Below are positions 8,487 through 17,073 of a DNA stretch of 64,000 nt, in pieces. The notes beneath the pieces are model-generated. The model did not search any database and was not told where the DNA came from. It saw only the letters and a list, made by a program, of their open reading frames with translations. This DNA comes from Marinimicrobium sp050113635 (lineage in GTDB: Bacteria; Pseudomonadota; Gammaproteobacteria; Pseudomonadales; Cellvibrionaceae). Location of the stretch: positions 124,001 through 188,000 of the forward strand of contig NZ_JBNJLT010000003.1 of assembly GCF_050113635.1 (NCBI RefSeq), written 5' to 3'. A program made the position numbers and the translations under genes. Each line of letters begins with the position of its first letter. Positions within the stretch are counted from its first letter, which is position 1.

Positions 8487-9629
8487 ATGGATTTTGATCG
8501 CTTGTTGTCGCTGATGGTTGAAAAGGGCGCGTCGGATTTGTTTATTACGGCGGGCGTACCGCCGTCGATCAAGGTCAATGGCAAGATTGTTCCCGCCATG
8601 GCCTCGCCCTTACCGCCGGAAAAAGTACGCGAAGTTGTGCTTCGGGTGATGAACGAAAAGCAGCGCCAGGAGTTTCTGGAAGAAAAGGAGCTGAACTTCG
8701 CGATCAGCGCCCGGGGGATTGGTCGTTTCCGGGCCAGCGCCTTCTATCAGCGCAATCTGGCGGGGATGGTGCTGCGGCGTATTGAAACAAAAATTCCCGA
8801 GATTGATGACCTGGGGCTTCCCGAGATCATCAAGGAACTGGCCATGACCCGTCGTGGCCTGATTCTGTTTGTGGGGGCCACCGGCACGGGTAAGTCGACG
8901 TCGCTGGCGGCGATGATTGGCCATCGCAACCGCAACAGCAAAGGGCATATTATTTCCATTGAGGACCCGATTGAATTTATTCACCAGCATCAGGGTTGCA
9001 TTATTACTCAGCGTGAAGTCGGTATCGATACAGACTCGTTCGAGACCGCACTGAAAAATACCCTGCGGCAGGCGCCGGATGTGATTCTCATTGGTGAGGT
9101 CCGTACCCGCGAAACGATGGAGCACGCCATCGCGTTTGCCGAAACTGGCCACTTATGTTTGGCGACGCTGCACGCTAACAATGCCAACCAGGCGCTGGAT
9201 CGCATCATCCATTTCTTCCCGGCGGATCGTCATCGCCAGCTGTGGATGGACCTGTCACTGAACCTCAAAGGTATCGTGGCCCAACAACTGATCCCCACGC
9301 CGGACGGCCAGGGGCGTCGCGCCTGCCTGGAAGTGTTGCTCAATACACCGCTGGCCTCGGACCTGATTCGCAAGGGCGAAGTGAGTGAACTCAAGGAGTT
9401 GATGAAAAAGTCGACGGAATTGGGAATGCAAACATTCGATCAGGCGCTGTATGAGTTATACGATGCGGGGGAAATTACCTACGAGGATGCGCTGTCTCAT
9501 GCGGATTCGCCCAACGACCTGCGCTTGCTGATCAAGTTGGGCTCCGAAACCGATGCGGCCTACCTGTCTCATGCGGCGGACGAGTTATCCATTCAAGGGG
9601 ACGGGGAAGATCGGGGGCGTACCTTTTAG
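8487..9629 (+). CDS. pilU: PilT-like accessory ATPase PilU
   Basis: This 380-residue PilT paralogue supports retraction under load together with PilT. Walker A GATGTGKST, the Asp box SIEDPIEFIH, Walker B PDVILIGEVRT and His box ETGHLCLATLH are intact. It is longer than PilT at the C-terminus, with the extra acidic tail usual for PilU. It lacks the exact AIRNLIRE motif, having DLIRKGE instead. It lies 48 bases after pilT and is very probably co-transcribed. Confidence 0.95.
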   Translation: MDFDRLLSLMVEKGASDLFITAGVPPSIKVNGKIVPAMASPLPPEKVREVVLRVMNEKQRQEFLEEKELNFAISARGIGRFRASAFYQRNLAGMVLRRIETKIPEIDDLGLPEIIKELAMTRRGLILFVGATGTGKSTSLAAMIGHRNRNSKGHIISIEDPIEFIHQHQGCIITQREVGIDTDSFETALKNTLRQAPDVILIGEVRTRETMEHAIAFAETGHLCLATLHANNANQALDRIIHFFPADRHRQLWMDLSLNLKGIVAQQLIPTPDGQGRRACLEVLLNTPLASDLIRKGEVSELKELMKKSTELGMQTFDQALYELYDAGEITYEDALSHADSPNDLRLLIKLGSETDAAYLSHAADELSIQGDGEDRGRTF

Positions 9630-9693
9630 TTAAGGCGGCGTCGCAAGTAGTAAAAAGAGGTAGAGAGTGAGGGATGCCAACCGGGCATGAGTT

Positions 9694-10131
9694 TTATGTG
9701 GGCGGTTGGCCTTTCGAATCTGATTCCGCTGTCTGTAAAAATGTTTCAGCAATAATACGTGCGGCAATGGAGTCTACAGGGTGGCGACCGTAATCCCGTG
9801 ATCCGCCACGCGCCATGACTTCACCTTTGGCTTCGAAACTGGACAGCCGTTCGTCCACCAAGGTCACTGCAACGCCGAAGCGTCCGTGAATGCGGTTGGC
9901 AAATTTTCGGGCACGTGCCGACAGTTCACTTTCAGAGCCATCCATATTGAGCGGCAAACCGACCAATACTGTGTCGGGTTTCCACTCATTGAGCAGATGC
10001 TCGATCTCCGGCCAGTTTGGAATGCCGTCTTTCGCTCGTAAGGGCTTCTGTGGTGTGGCCGTGCCAGTCTGCGTATGAGCGGAGGCCACACCGATATTTT
10101 TCAAGCCGTAATCGAATGCCAGAAGCTGCAC
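9694..10131 (-). CDS. ruvX: Putative Holliday junction resolvase RuvX/YqgF
   Basis: This 145-residue RNase H-fold nuclease starts with GTG and has the N-terminal motif LLAFDYGLKNIGVA, the central VGLPLNMDGSES and the acidic DERLSS motif. The family processes pre-16S rRNA ends and has been proposed to resolve Holliday junctions. The start is one base after the yqgE stop, so the pair is translated together. The same gene pair lies next to tonB-gshB-pilG in Pseudomonas. Confidence 0.93.
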   Translation of the reverse strand: MQLLAFDYGLKNIGVASAHTQTGTATPQKPLRAKDGIPNWPEIEHLLNEWKPDTVLVGLPLNMDGSESELSARARKFANRIHGRFGVAVTLVDERLSSFEAKGEVMARGGSRDYGRHPVDSIAARIIAETFLQTAESDSKGQPPT

Positions 10132-10132
10132 G

Positions 10133-10741
10133 TCACGCGTGGCCTGCGGTAGAGGAAATCAGATTGAGGTCGAAGCCAAGTTGGCGTGCGGCGGCAGCCC
10201 AGCGTTGCTCTGCCGGGGTATGAAACAATACGTGTCGATCGGCGGGCACCGTCAGCCATGAGTTGGCGGCAATCTCTTTCTCCAGCTGTCCAGCTTCCCA
10301 ACCTGCATAGCCCAGAGCCGTTACGAAGTGAGTGGGGCCAGCGCCTTTGGCGAGGGCTTCGAGAATATCACGGGAAGCGCTCAGGCTGACATCCTCGGCA
10401 ATACGCAGTGTGGACTGCCATTCCTGGCGATCATTGTGGATCACAAAGCCGCGCTCAACCTGTACGGGGCCACCCGCCATGACGGGCTGGCCTCCCAAGT
10501 CTGACTCGTCCTCCAAGTCCATCTGCTGGAAAATCTCGCCGAGTGTAATGGGCATGGTGTTGTTGAGTACCAGCCCCATGGCTCCGGACTCACTGTGGTC
10601 ACAGATATAAGTCACGCTGTGAGCAAAGTTCTGGTCCTGCATACCGGGCATGGCGATCAAAAAGTGATCGCTCAAGCTGCCCGTAGTCAGCGTCCGGTCA
10701 GCGTTTGAAGATTCAGTGTGTGAAACCATAATCTCAGTCAT
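10133..10741 (-). CDS. YqgE/AlgH family protein
   Basis: The protein is 202 residues from the ATG at 10741; an ATG at 10729 (MVSHTES) is a possible alternative, as neither has a strong ribosome site. Family blocks are NHFLIAMPG-like (SDHFLIAMPGMQDQNF), SVTYICDHSESGAMGLVLN and GGPVQVERGFVIH. AlgH is associated with alginate regulation in Pseudomonas, but the molecular function is not settled. It is coupled to ruvX downstream. Confidence 0.92.
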   Translation of the reverse strand: MTEIMVSHTESSNADRTLTTGSLSDHFLIAMPGMQDQNFAHSVTYICDHSESGAMGLVLNNTMPITLGEIFQQMDLEDESDLGGQPVMAGGPVQVERGFVIHNDRQEWQSTLRIAEDVSLSASRDILEALAKGAGPTHFVTALGYAGWEAGQLEKEIAANSWLTVPADRHVLFHTPAEQRWAAAARQLGFDLNLISSTAGHA

Positions 10742-10783
10742 ATAGGGATTGTTGGGTGGATAGCCCTAAAAAACAAGTGTCAG

Positions 10784-10789
10784 TGTCAA
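10784..10789 (-). promoter_or_regulatory. Possible -35 element for yqgE-ruvX
   Basis: The minus strand carries a perfect TTGACA here, 43 bases before the yqgE ATG. The -10 region is poor: TAGGGC or GCTATC depending on spacing. This is a weak prediction from one good hexamer. The surrounding 157-base gap between yqgE and tonB shows no other gene. Confidence 0.3.
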
Positions 10790-10898
10790 ATTTGCTGACA
10801 ATGACCTGCATGAGGGTATACGGCTCGGCTGGCTCTGCAGATCACTGGAAACCGCGTGTTGGGGCGAGTTCATGCTGGCTGTTAATCTGGCGTGATAG

Positions 10899-11804
10899 CT
10901 AGTCAGCCGTGGTGGAAAGCCCGGCAATCTCAAAATTCCAGGTGCGGATGATCTCCAGGCGGTCGTACTCCTTGCGGATTTCGGACGGGAAGCGATCAAA
11001 AGGCGCGGCCAAATGCACAATCTGCACGGCGGCCTGGTCCAGTATCCGGTGACCGGATGATTGAAGAATCTCCACCTCGTGGATGGTCCCGTCCGGGTTG
11101 ATCGCGACCGACAGCCGTAAGCTGCCGGTGAGTTGCTGCCTCAGCGCTTCGGCAGGGTAATGGCGGTTGCCGGTGCGCTCGATTTTCTGGCCCCATTCAT
11201 GCAAATACTGAGCGTCAGAGGCCGCCTGGGTGGCAACGGAGGTCAGTCGGCGTATGCGCGGTCGCTTGGCATATTCCTGCCGCTGGCGGTCCAGCTTGGC
11301 TTGCAGGCTGGCAATCTCCTGGCTGATCACGGGCTGTTCATTGGCCTGACCGTCCCGCTCCTCCTGATGTTCCTGGGATTCCGTCGATTCTGTGTCGAGC
11401 GTTTGCCGCTGGCTCTCACCGGTGGTGGTGACCACCGTGGAGTCTTGTCGCTGACGGGCAGACATGGCCTGGGTTTGAGGCGTGGGATTCACATCGCGGA
11501 CGCGGGTATCGGCGAACTCGGCTTCTCGCTCTGTGGTCAGCTGCCGGGCCTTCTCTTCCGTGCCGCTGGCCTGTTGATTGTGCTGGGCGAGAAAGTCGGC
11601 CTGTTCGGGGGCGCTGCGGTCGCGGTGGTTGGCCAGGGTGACATCCAGCGTCGGAGCGGCACGACCGGCCTCCGGCAGCGTAAAGGAAACACCGAAAATC
11701 AGCAGGGCGTGCGCCGCCAGCGCCATGAACAGGGTGAAGCTGAGGCGGTCGCCAGTGTCGACCGTATGCTCGGGAGTTGCGTTATCGGAGGGTGCCGCAG
11801 CCAT
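10899..11804 (-). CDS. tonB: TonB-family energy transducer (TonB3-like)
   Basis: This 301-residue protein has one N-terminal transmembrane anchor (about 20-42). A long Gln/Glu-rich periplasmic region with coiled-coil character (about 60-190) replaces the usual proline-rich spacer. A TonB C-terminal domain (about 205-295) contains YPAEALRQQLTGSLRLSV and an INPDG turn. No exbB or exbD lies nearby. In Pseudomonas aeruginosa the homologous position, between yqgE and gshB-pilG, holds tonB3, a gene reported to affect twitching motility. A pilus-related job is therefore plausible but inferred from position. Confidence 0.85.
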   Translation of the reverse strand: MAAAPSDNATPEHTVDTGDRLSFTLFMALAAHALLIFGVSFTLPEAGRAAPTLDVTLANHRDRSAPEQADFLAQHNQQASGTEEKARQLTTEREAEFADTRVRDVNPTPQTQAMSARQRQDSTVVTTTGESQRQTLDTESTESQEHQEERDGQANEQPVISQEIASLQAKLDRQRQEYAKRPRIRRLTSVATQAASDAQYLHEWGQKIERTGNRHYPAEALRQQLTGSLRLSVAINPDGTIHEVEILQSSGHRILDQAAVQIVHLAAPFDRFPSEIRKEYDRLEIIRTWNFEIAGLSTTAD

Positions 11805-11828
11805 GGGACAGGAGTCGCTCTTCTTAAG

Positions 11829-12794
11829 TCAGGAAGCGGAGGGCTGCGGCTGCAGGCGTTGCTCAATGGCGTCCATCAGCCTTGCGCCAATCCGGGTGTC
11901 GTAAGCGCGATCAATTTCCCGCACACACGTCGGGCTGGTCACGTTGATTTCGGTCAGGTAGTCGCCGATCACGTCCAGTCCTACGAAGATCAGTCCCTTC
12001 TCTTTTAATATGGGAGCCACCTGCTCCACAATCCAGCGGTCCCGGTCGGTCAACGGCTTGGCAACACCGCGGCCTCCGGCAGCCAGGTTGCCACGGGTTT
12101 CGCCATCGGCCGGAATTCGCGCCAGGCTGTAGGGCACCGCTTCGCCATCGACCACTAGAATGCGCTTGTCACCTTCGGTAATGGCCGGGATGTAGCGTTG
12201 TGCCATGACCATCTGAGAGCCAAACTCGCTGAGCGTCTCCAGAATGACACTGACATTGGGGTCATCCTCCTTACAGCGGAAAATACGGCTGCCGCCCATT
12301 CCGTCCAGCGGTTTGAAAATGACATCGCCCTGTTTGCGGTGAAAGGCTCGCAGCCGCGCGGGATCGCGGCTCACGATAAGCGGCGGGCAGCACTGGGGAA
12401 AACGCGTGGCAAAGATTTTCTCGTTGCAGTCGCGCAGGCTGCGCGGGTCATTGACCACCAGGCAGCCTTCGTCCTGAGCGGCCTCCAGAATATAAGTGCT
12501 GTAGGTGAATTCGTTGTCAAAGGGCGGATCCTTGCGCATCAGCAACACATTGAGTTCTGCCAGAGGGCGCTCCTGGCGGGGCCCGAGCTCAAACCAGTGA
12601 TTCTCATCGTCCATCACCAGCAAGGAGCGCGTACTGGCCCGGGGCTGCCCGTTTTCCAGGTAGAGGTCGGACTGTTCCATATAGTAGAGGTCCCAGCCCC
12701 GCTCCTGAGCGGCCAGCAACAACGCCAGCGTTGTGTCCTTATAGAAGGTAATGCTGGCGATGGGGTCCATGATTACACCGAGGGAAATGCTCAT
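11829..12794 (-). CDS. gshB: Glutathione synthase
   Basis: This ATP-grasp ligase joins gamma-glutamylcysteine and glycine to make glutathione. The chosen ATG at 12794 gives MSISLGVIMDP, the conserved family N-terminus, and 321 residues; a GTG at 12809 would add five. Motifs include FKPLDGMGGSRIF, QRYIPAITEGDKRILVV, NLAAGGRG and INVTSPTCVREID. It is divergent from the pilG cluster, as in Pseudomonas. Confidence 0.96.
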   Translation of the reverse strand: MSISLGVIMDPIASITFYKDTTLALLLAAQERGWDLYYMEQSDLYLENGQPRASTRSLLVMDDENHWFELGPRQERPLAELNVLLMRKDPPFDNEFTYSTYILEAAQDEGCLVVNDPRSLRDCNEKIFATRFPQCCPPLIVSRDPARLRAFHRKQGDVIFKPLDGMGGSRIFRCKEDDPNVSVILETLSEFGSQMVMAQRYIPAITEGDKRILVVDGEAVPYSLARIPADGETRGNLAAGGRGVAKPLTDRDRWIVEQVAPILKEKGLIFVGLDVIGDYLTEINVTSPTCVREIDRAYDTRIGARLMDAIEQRLQPQPSAS

Positions 12795-13093
12795 ACAATC
12801 GTTTTCCACATATCTGGGAGGGGCGGGTTTGTTGCCGCGGGTTCATTTGCGCGATAAAGTTAAGCGTTGGGGCGCGATAACGCAAGCACAAAGCCTGGAT
12901 TGGCTCGAGCCGGGGCCGGATTCAGGCGTGTGTGAAGTGTGGCGTTGAAATAAGCGTAATGAATAATAACGAAAGGGAACTAACGATAATCTTATATATT
13001 CAGTTCGTTATAGATATACCTTAAAAACTGTGTTAAAAGTTTCGGTCTGCTACCGCCTGAATCAACAAATATTTTCGGTGTTATAGCTCTTTT

Positions 13094-13109
13094 TGTGAAG
13101 CTCGTCACA
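13094..13109 (+). promoter_or_regulatory. Perfect CRP/Vfr binding palindrome upstream of pilG
   Basis: The sequence TGTGAAGCTCGTCACA matches the ideal TGTGA-N6-TCACA in both half-sites. Its centre is about 62 bases before the start predicted from the TATAAT at 13152-13157. That is the class I activator position (-61.5). The promoter has no recognisable -35, as expected for an activator-dependent promoter. Vfr, the CRP homologue of Pseudomonas, is known to affect twitching; direct control here is inferred. Confidence 0.75.
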
Positions 13110-13151
13110 TTTTGGTGGCCGCCGTCACATAACATTGCGGTATTGGCACTT

Positions 13152-13157
13152 TATAAT
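13152..13157 (+). promoter_or_regulatory. -10 element of the pilG-chpC promoter
   Basis: A perfect TATAAT lies 67 bases before the pilG ATG. The expected -35 window (13129-13134) reads ATAACA, a poor match, which fits a CRP-type activated promoter. Transcription would start near 13164. Confidence 0.6.
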
Positions 13158-13223
13158 CGCTGGGCGATGTCGCTGCTCCCCATCGTCACAAAAGTCAGGG
13201 TCATAAGGTCAGGGTCACAAGGT

Positions 13224-13619
13224 ATGGACGTTAGTTTGGAAAGCCTGAAAGTCATGGTGATTGACGATAGCAAAACCATTCGTCGCACTGCGGAAACGTT
13301 ATTGAAAAAAGCCGGATGCACGGTCGTCACGGCTACCGATGGATTTGATGCACTGGCCAAGATTGCCGATACCCGCCCGGATATTATCTTCGTCGATATT
13401 ATGATGCCGCGCCTTGATGGCTATCAGACCTGCGCACTGATCAAAAATAACAGTGATTTCAAGCGGACACCCGTCATTATGCTGTCGAGCAAGGACGGAT
13501 TGTTTGATAAGGCCAAGGGCCGAATAGTGGGATCCGACCAATATTTGACCAAGCCGTTCAGCAAAAGTGAACTGCTCAATGCCATCGAGCAACACGTCAA
13601 ACAGACGGAAGCGTCGTAA
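13224..13619 (+). CDS. pilG: Twitching motility response regulator PilG
   Basis: This 131-residue single-domain CheY-like receiver starts at the ATG at 13224 (MDVSLESLKVMVIDDS). The phospho-acceptor is Asp58 in IIFVDIMMP, with Asp14/Asp15 in the acidic pocket and Lys in YLTKPFSK. In the Pil-Chp system PilG is phosphorylated by ChpA and promotes pilus extension and cAMP signalling. It is the first gene of the pilG-H-I-J-K-chpA-B-C run. Confidence 0.96.
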   Translation: MDVSLESLKVMVIDDSKTIRRTAETLLKKAGCTVVTATDGFDALAKIADTRPDIIFVDIMMPRLDGYQTCALIKNNSDFKRTPVIMLSSKDGLFDKAKGRIVGSDQYLTKPFSKSELLNAIEQHVKQTEAS

Positions 13620-13718
13620 AGCGCAATAAGAAAGTCAAAGCCTGTCCGGAGCGCGTGTGCCGGAGAGGTTTGAAAACCACACAGCCACTATGACTGATTC
13701 AGCAATCTTGGGGATACT

Positions 13719-14081
13719 ATGGCCAGAGTACTGATTATCGATGATTCTCCCACCGAGATTTATAAACTGAGCTCCATGCTGGAAAAGCAGGGCCACGAGG
13801 CATTGACGGCGGAAACCGGTGAAGATGGCATTGCGCTGGCCAAACAGGCGTTGCCCGATGTGGTGCTCATGGATATCGTGATGCCTGGTCTGAACGGTTT
13901 TCAGGCCACTCGCCAGCTGACCAAGTCGCCGGAAACGGCCAATATCCCGGTGATTATTGTCACCACCAAAGATCAGCAAACTGATCGCGTGTGGGGAATG
14001 CGTCAGGGTGCCAAAGATTTCCTGGTGAAACCTGTGACCGCCGAAACCCTGAATGCCGCTATCGTAAAAGTTACCCAGTAA
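13719..14081 (+). CDS. pilH: Twitching motility response regulator PilH
   Basis: This 120-residue CheY-like receiver has Asp52 in VVLMDIVMP, acidic pocket Asp8/Asp9 and Lys in FLVKPV. PilH acts with PilG downstream of ChpA and is thought to serve as a phosphate sink or retraction regulator. It lies 99 bases after pilG with a GGGGAT ribosome site before ATG. Confidence 0.96.
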   Translation: MARVLIIDDSPTEIYKLSSMLEKQGHEALTAETGEDGIALAKQALPDVVLMDIVMPGLNGFQATRQLTKSPETANIPVIIVTTKDQQTDRVWGMRQGAKDFLVKPVTAETLNAAIVKVTQ

Positions 14082-14115
14082 ATGACCATGCGTGTGCGTT
14101 ATCGAGGTGGGCCTC

Positions 14116-14658
14116 ATGGCTGATGCTCAAGCGGCATTTGCGTCTTTGGTTGATCTGGCGCAACGCAGCCGGAAGGCTGCGCGTGGATTGCCTGCCCAGG
14201 TGGATATTCGACCGCATTGGAGCGGTATCGGCTTTATGCTGATGGGGCAGCGTTTTGCCGTGCCGATGGGTGAAGTGTCGGAAATGCTGGAAATACCGTC
14301 CTTTACTCATCTGCCCGGTGTGCAGACCTGGGTTAAAGGCGTGGCCAATGTGCGGGGCCGTCTGTTACCCCTGTTTGATATGGCGGCCTTTTTCGGTGGA
14401 CAGCTCACGGGTGGCCGCAAGCAGCGCCGGGTACTTATCCTGGAAACGGACGCATTGTACAGCGGGCTGATGGTGGATCAGGTGTTTGGCATGCAGCATT
14501 TTCCCACTGATCAGTACCGGGTTGATCCCGGCGAGGTGGAGGACGCCATACTGCCTTGTACCGACGGCAGTTACGACCATGAGGGCCAGCGCTGGACGGT
14601 GTTTCGTCCGGCCCTTTTGGCGCAGGATCCGCGGTTTATCAACGCCGCTCGGAGCTAA
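14116..14658 (+). CDS. pilI: CheW-like adaptor PilI
   Basis: This 180-residue CheW-domain protein couples the receptor PilJ to the kinase ChpA. The ATG at 14116 (MADAQAAF) has a strong GAGGTGG ribosome site; a GTG at 14092 would add eight residues. Family blocks are GIGFMLMGQRFAVPM, GVANVRGRLLPLFDM and LILETDALYSGLMVD. It is co-transcribed with pilH and pilJ. Confidence 0.94.
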   Translation: MADAQAAFASLVDLAQRSRKAARGLPAQVDIRPHWSGIGFMLMGQRFAVPMGEVSEMLEIPSFTHLPGVQTWVKGVANVRGRLLPLFDMAAFFGGQLTGGRKQRRVLILETDALYSGLMVDQVFGMQHFPTDQYRVDPGEVEDAILPCTDGSYDHEGQRWTVFRPALLAQDPRFINAARS

Positions 14659-14667
14659 GCCGCGACT

Positions 14668-14697
14668 CAGTTAAAGAGCTACACAGTTAAAGAGCTA
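14668..14697. repeat. 14-base tandem direct repeat between pilI and pilJ
   Basis: The sequence CAGTTAAAGAGCTA occurs at 14668-14681 and again at 14684-14697, two bases apart. A longer echo (gagctaagccg) flanks it. It lies in the 130-base pilI-pilJ gap and looks like a small local duplication with no evident function. Confidence 0.7.
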
Positions 14698-14788
14698 AGC
14701 CGTGTCGGGACAGGGTGCCCGAACATTTACCGTTCTCATTCTTCAGGAACAACAATAAGGCGTCACGTCACCTTCAGGAGTTATTGAC

Positions 14789-17035
14789 ATGCAAACCGAA
14801 TCCAGAAACCTGTTTGTCAACGTCCGGGCCAATCCGGCGATGGTTGTTCTGGTGGTGCTGCTGATCGGCTTTCTGGTGCTGATCCCCGTTACGTACCTTA
14901 TGGTGCAAGAAGGGGTGGAGCGCGACCAGGAGTATTTGCAGCAGGCCGCTGAACTGCGGGCTCAGGCCTACCGCCTTACCGCGTTATCACGGGAAGCTAT
15001 TGAGGGTGATGAACAGGCCTTCGATGAATTGAACCAGGTGGTTGCGACCATGACGTCCACCTGGGACTCCTTGCGCAGCAGCGATCCGCGCACGCGAGCC
15101 CAACTCAGCCGCGAGTTCAACAACTATGCCCAGGTGTGGAACGGTATGCGCTCGAGCGCCAACACGATTCTCACCAACCGCGACACCATTATCTTCCTGA
15201 ACGAAGTGGGTCGCACCTTGAATGACTCGCTGCCCGAGCTGCAGGCAGAGCACAACAACATCGTGGAAATCCTGCTGGAAAACGATGCGCCGGCGGAGCA
15301 GGTCTCTCAGGCTCAGATGCAAAGCTGGCGTGCGGAACGTATTGGACGGAACGTGGACCGTATGTTGCGGGGTGATGCGGGCGCCTCTCGGGCAGCGGAT
15401 CAGTTCAACCTGGACGCCAACATTTATGGACGGGTGCTGACGGCGATGCAGGAAGGGGATGTGGCGATGCGCATTAGTCAGATTACTGACGAGGAAGCGC
15501 AGGAATCCCTGACTGAAATTGCCGCATTGTTTGATTTTGTAAACAGCTCCATTCAAGAGATCTTCGAAGGCTCTCCGGCACTGCTGGATGCCTTGCAGGC
15601 CAACGATTCGCTGTTGGATAACAGCCCCGCTTTGCTGGAAGCGGTTTCCGCTATTTCCGACCGCATTGCCGAGCAGGCGCCCTTGCGACAGCCCAATAAC
15701 CTGACCATTCTGGCGCTGGCTATCGCAGCGGCGTTGAGTTTGGCTTTGATTGGTGCTTTGCTGCTGCGCAGCACCCGCCGGCGCCTTGAGGAAACGGCGG
15801 AAACCAATGAGCGTAACCAGGCTGCCATTTTGCGTCTGCTCGATGAGCTGGCGGATCTGGCCGACGGTGATTTGACCACCACCGCCACGGTGACGGAAGA
15901 CTTTACTGGCGCTATTGCGGACTCTATCAACTTCACGATTGACCAGCTGCGTATCCTGGTAACCCGAATTAATGAAACGGCAGTAAACGTATCGGCGGCG
16001 GCTCAGGAAACCCAGCAGACGGCCCTGCATCTTGCCGAAGCCTCCGACCACCAGGCCCAGGAAATTGCCGGTGCCTCGGCGGCGGTGAACGAAATGGCGG
16101 TAACGATTGACCAGGTATCGGCCAACGCCGCGGAATCCGCCGCCGTAGCGGAGCGGGCGGTATCGATTGCCTCCAATGGTGCCAAAGTGGTGCAGAACAC
16201 CATCAACGGCATGGACACCATTCGTGAACAGATTCAGGACACCTCGAAGCGGATCAAGCGTCTGGGTGAATCGTCCCAGGAAATTGGTGACATCGTGAGC
16301 CTGATTAACGACATTGCCGACCAGACGAATATTCTGGCTCTGAATGCGGCGATCCAGGCGTCGATGGCCGGTGATGCCGGGCGTGGCTTCGCGGTGGTTG
16401 CGGATGAGGTGCAGCGGCTGGCAGAACGGTCGGCCGCGGCGACCAAGCAGATTGAAGCGCTGGTAAAAACGATTCAGAACGATACCAACGAAGCCGTTAT
16501 CTCGATGGAACAAACCACCTCCGAAGTGGTACGCGGTGCTCGCCTGGCGCAGGACGCCGGTGTGGCCCTGGAAGAGATCGAAACGGTATCCAACAGTCTG
16601 GCGGAATTGATTCAGAATATTTCCAATGCGGCGCGTCAGCAGGCATCGTCCGCCGGTCACATTTCCAACACGATGAACGTGATTCAGGAAATCACCACGC
16701 AAACGTCGGCCGGTACCAGTGCCACAGCGCAGTCGATTGGTAACCTGGCAGAAATGGCGATGGACTTGCGAGAGTCTGTTGCGGGCTTCAAATTGCCGGA
16801 AGACGCGGAGGGTCGGCAACCACATCAGCCCCTGCCTTCCTCTTCGGATGACGATGAGCTGTTTGCCGGGTTGGAAGAGTATGACGAAGCCGGGGAAGAT
16901 TCGTTTTCTGAGGTGGAAACACTGGAAGAAGTGGATTTGTCCGATGTGGATGACCCAACGTTTCCTGAAGGCGAGGAAGAAGACCTGTCTGACGATGAGC
17001 GGGCTCGCAAACGTTCGGATCATGAGTTGGTGTAA
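14789..17035 (+). CDS. pilJ: Twitching chemoreceptor PilJ (methyl-accepting type)
   Basis: This 748-residue receptor has two transmembrane helices (about 16-38 and 304-328) around a periplasmic sensor region with PilJ-type helices. A HAMP region and a long MCP signalling coiled coil follow. The hairpin tip reads DQTNILALNAAIQAS, the PilJ version of the usual AAIEAA sequence. After about residue 670 there is an acidic tail of roughly 75 residues rich in Asp, Glu and Ser (for example SSSDDDELFAGLEEYDE). I do not recall such a tail in Pseudomonas PilJ (about 680 residues). It signals through PilI to ChpA. A strong CAGGAG ribosome site precedes ATG. Confidence 0.95.
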   Translation: MQTESRNLFVNVRANPAMVVLVVLLIGFLVLIPVTYLMVQEGVERDQEYLQQAAELRAQAYRLTALSREAIEGDEQAFDELNQVVATMTSTWDSLRSSDPRTRAQLSREFNNYAQVWNGMRSSANTILTNRDTIIFLNEVGRTLNDSLPELQAEHNNIVEILLENDAPAEQVSQAQMQSWRAERIGRNVDRMLRGDAGASRAADQFNLDANIYGRVLTAMQEGDVAMRISQITDEEAQESLTEIAALFDFVNSSIQEIFEGSPALLDALQANDSLLDNSPALLEAVSAISDRIAEQAPLRQPNNLTILALAIAAALSLALIGALLLRSTRRRLEETAETNERNQAAILRLLDELADLADGDLTTTATVTEDFTGAIADSINFTIDQLRILVTRINETAVNVSAAAQETQQTALHLAEASDHQAQEIAGASAAVNEMAVTIDQVSANAAESAAVAERAVSIASNGAKVVQNTINGMDTIREQIQDTSKRIKRLGESSQEIGDIVSLINDIADQTNILALNAAIQASMAGDAGRGFAVVADEVQRLAERSAAATKQIEALVKTIQNDTNEAVISMEQTTSEVVRGARLAQDAGVALEEIETVSNSLAELIQNISNAARQQASSAGHISNTMNVIQEITTQTSAGTSATAQSIGNLAEMAMDLRESVAGFKLPEDAEGRQPHQPLPSSSDDDELFAGLEEYDEAGEDSFSEVETLEEVDLSDVDDPTFPEGEEEDLSDDERARKRSDHELV

Positions 17036-17073
17036 CCTGGGCTCTCGGCGACGCTTACGGGAAGTGAGTATTT

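Larger units (their letters stand above)
12795..13223. other. 429-base divergent regulatory region between gshB and pilG
   Basis: This stretch has no credible gene. It contains a markedly AT-rich block (about 12950-13080) with runs such as ataatcttatatattc, then a perfect CRP/Vfr palindrome and a TATAAT element pointing towards pilG, annotated separately. A reading frame runs into pilG from 13095, but its first 43 codons have no family support, so this is leader DNA. Confidence 0.7.

Noticed and set aside
14987..17023. A 678-codon open frame on the minus strand opposite pilJ
   Set aside because: It is the shadow of pilJ; the translation is low in order and matches no family, and pilJ is intact.
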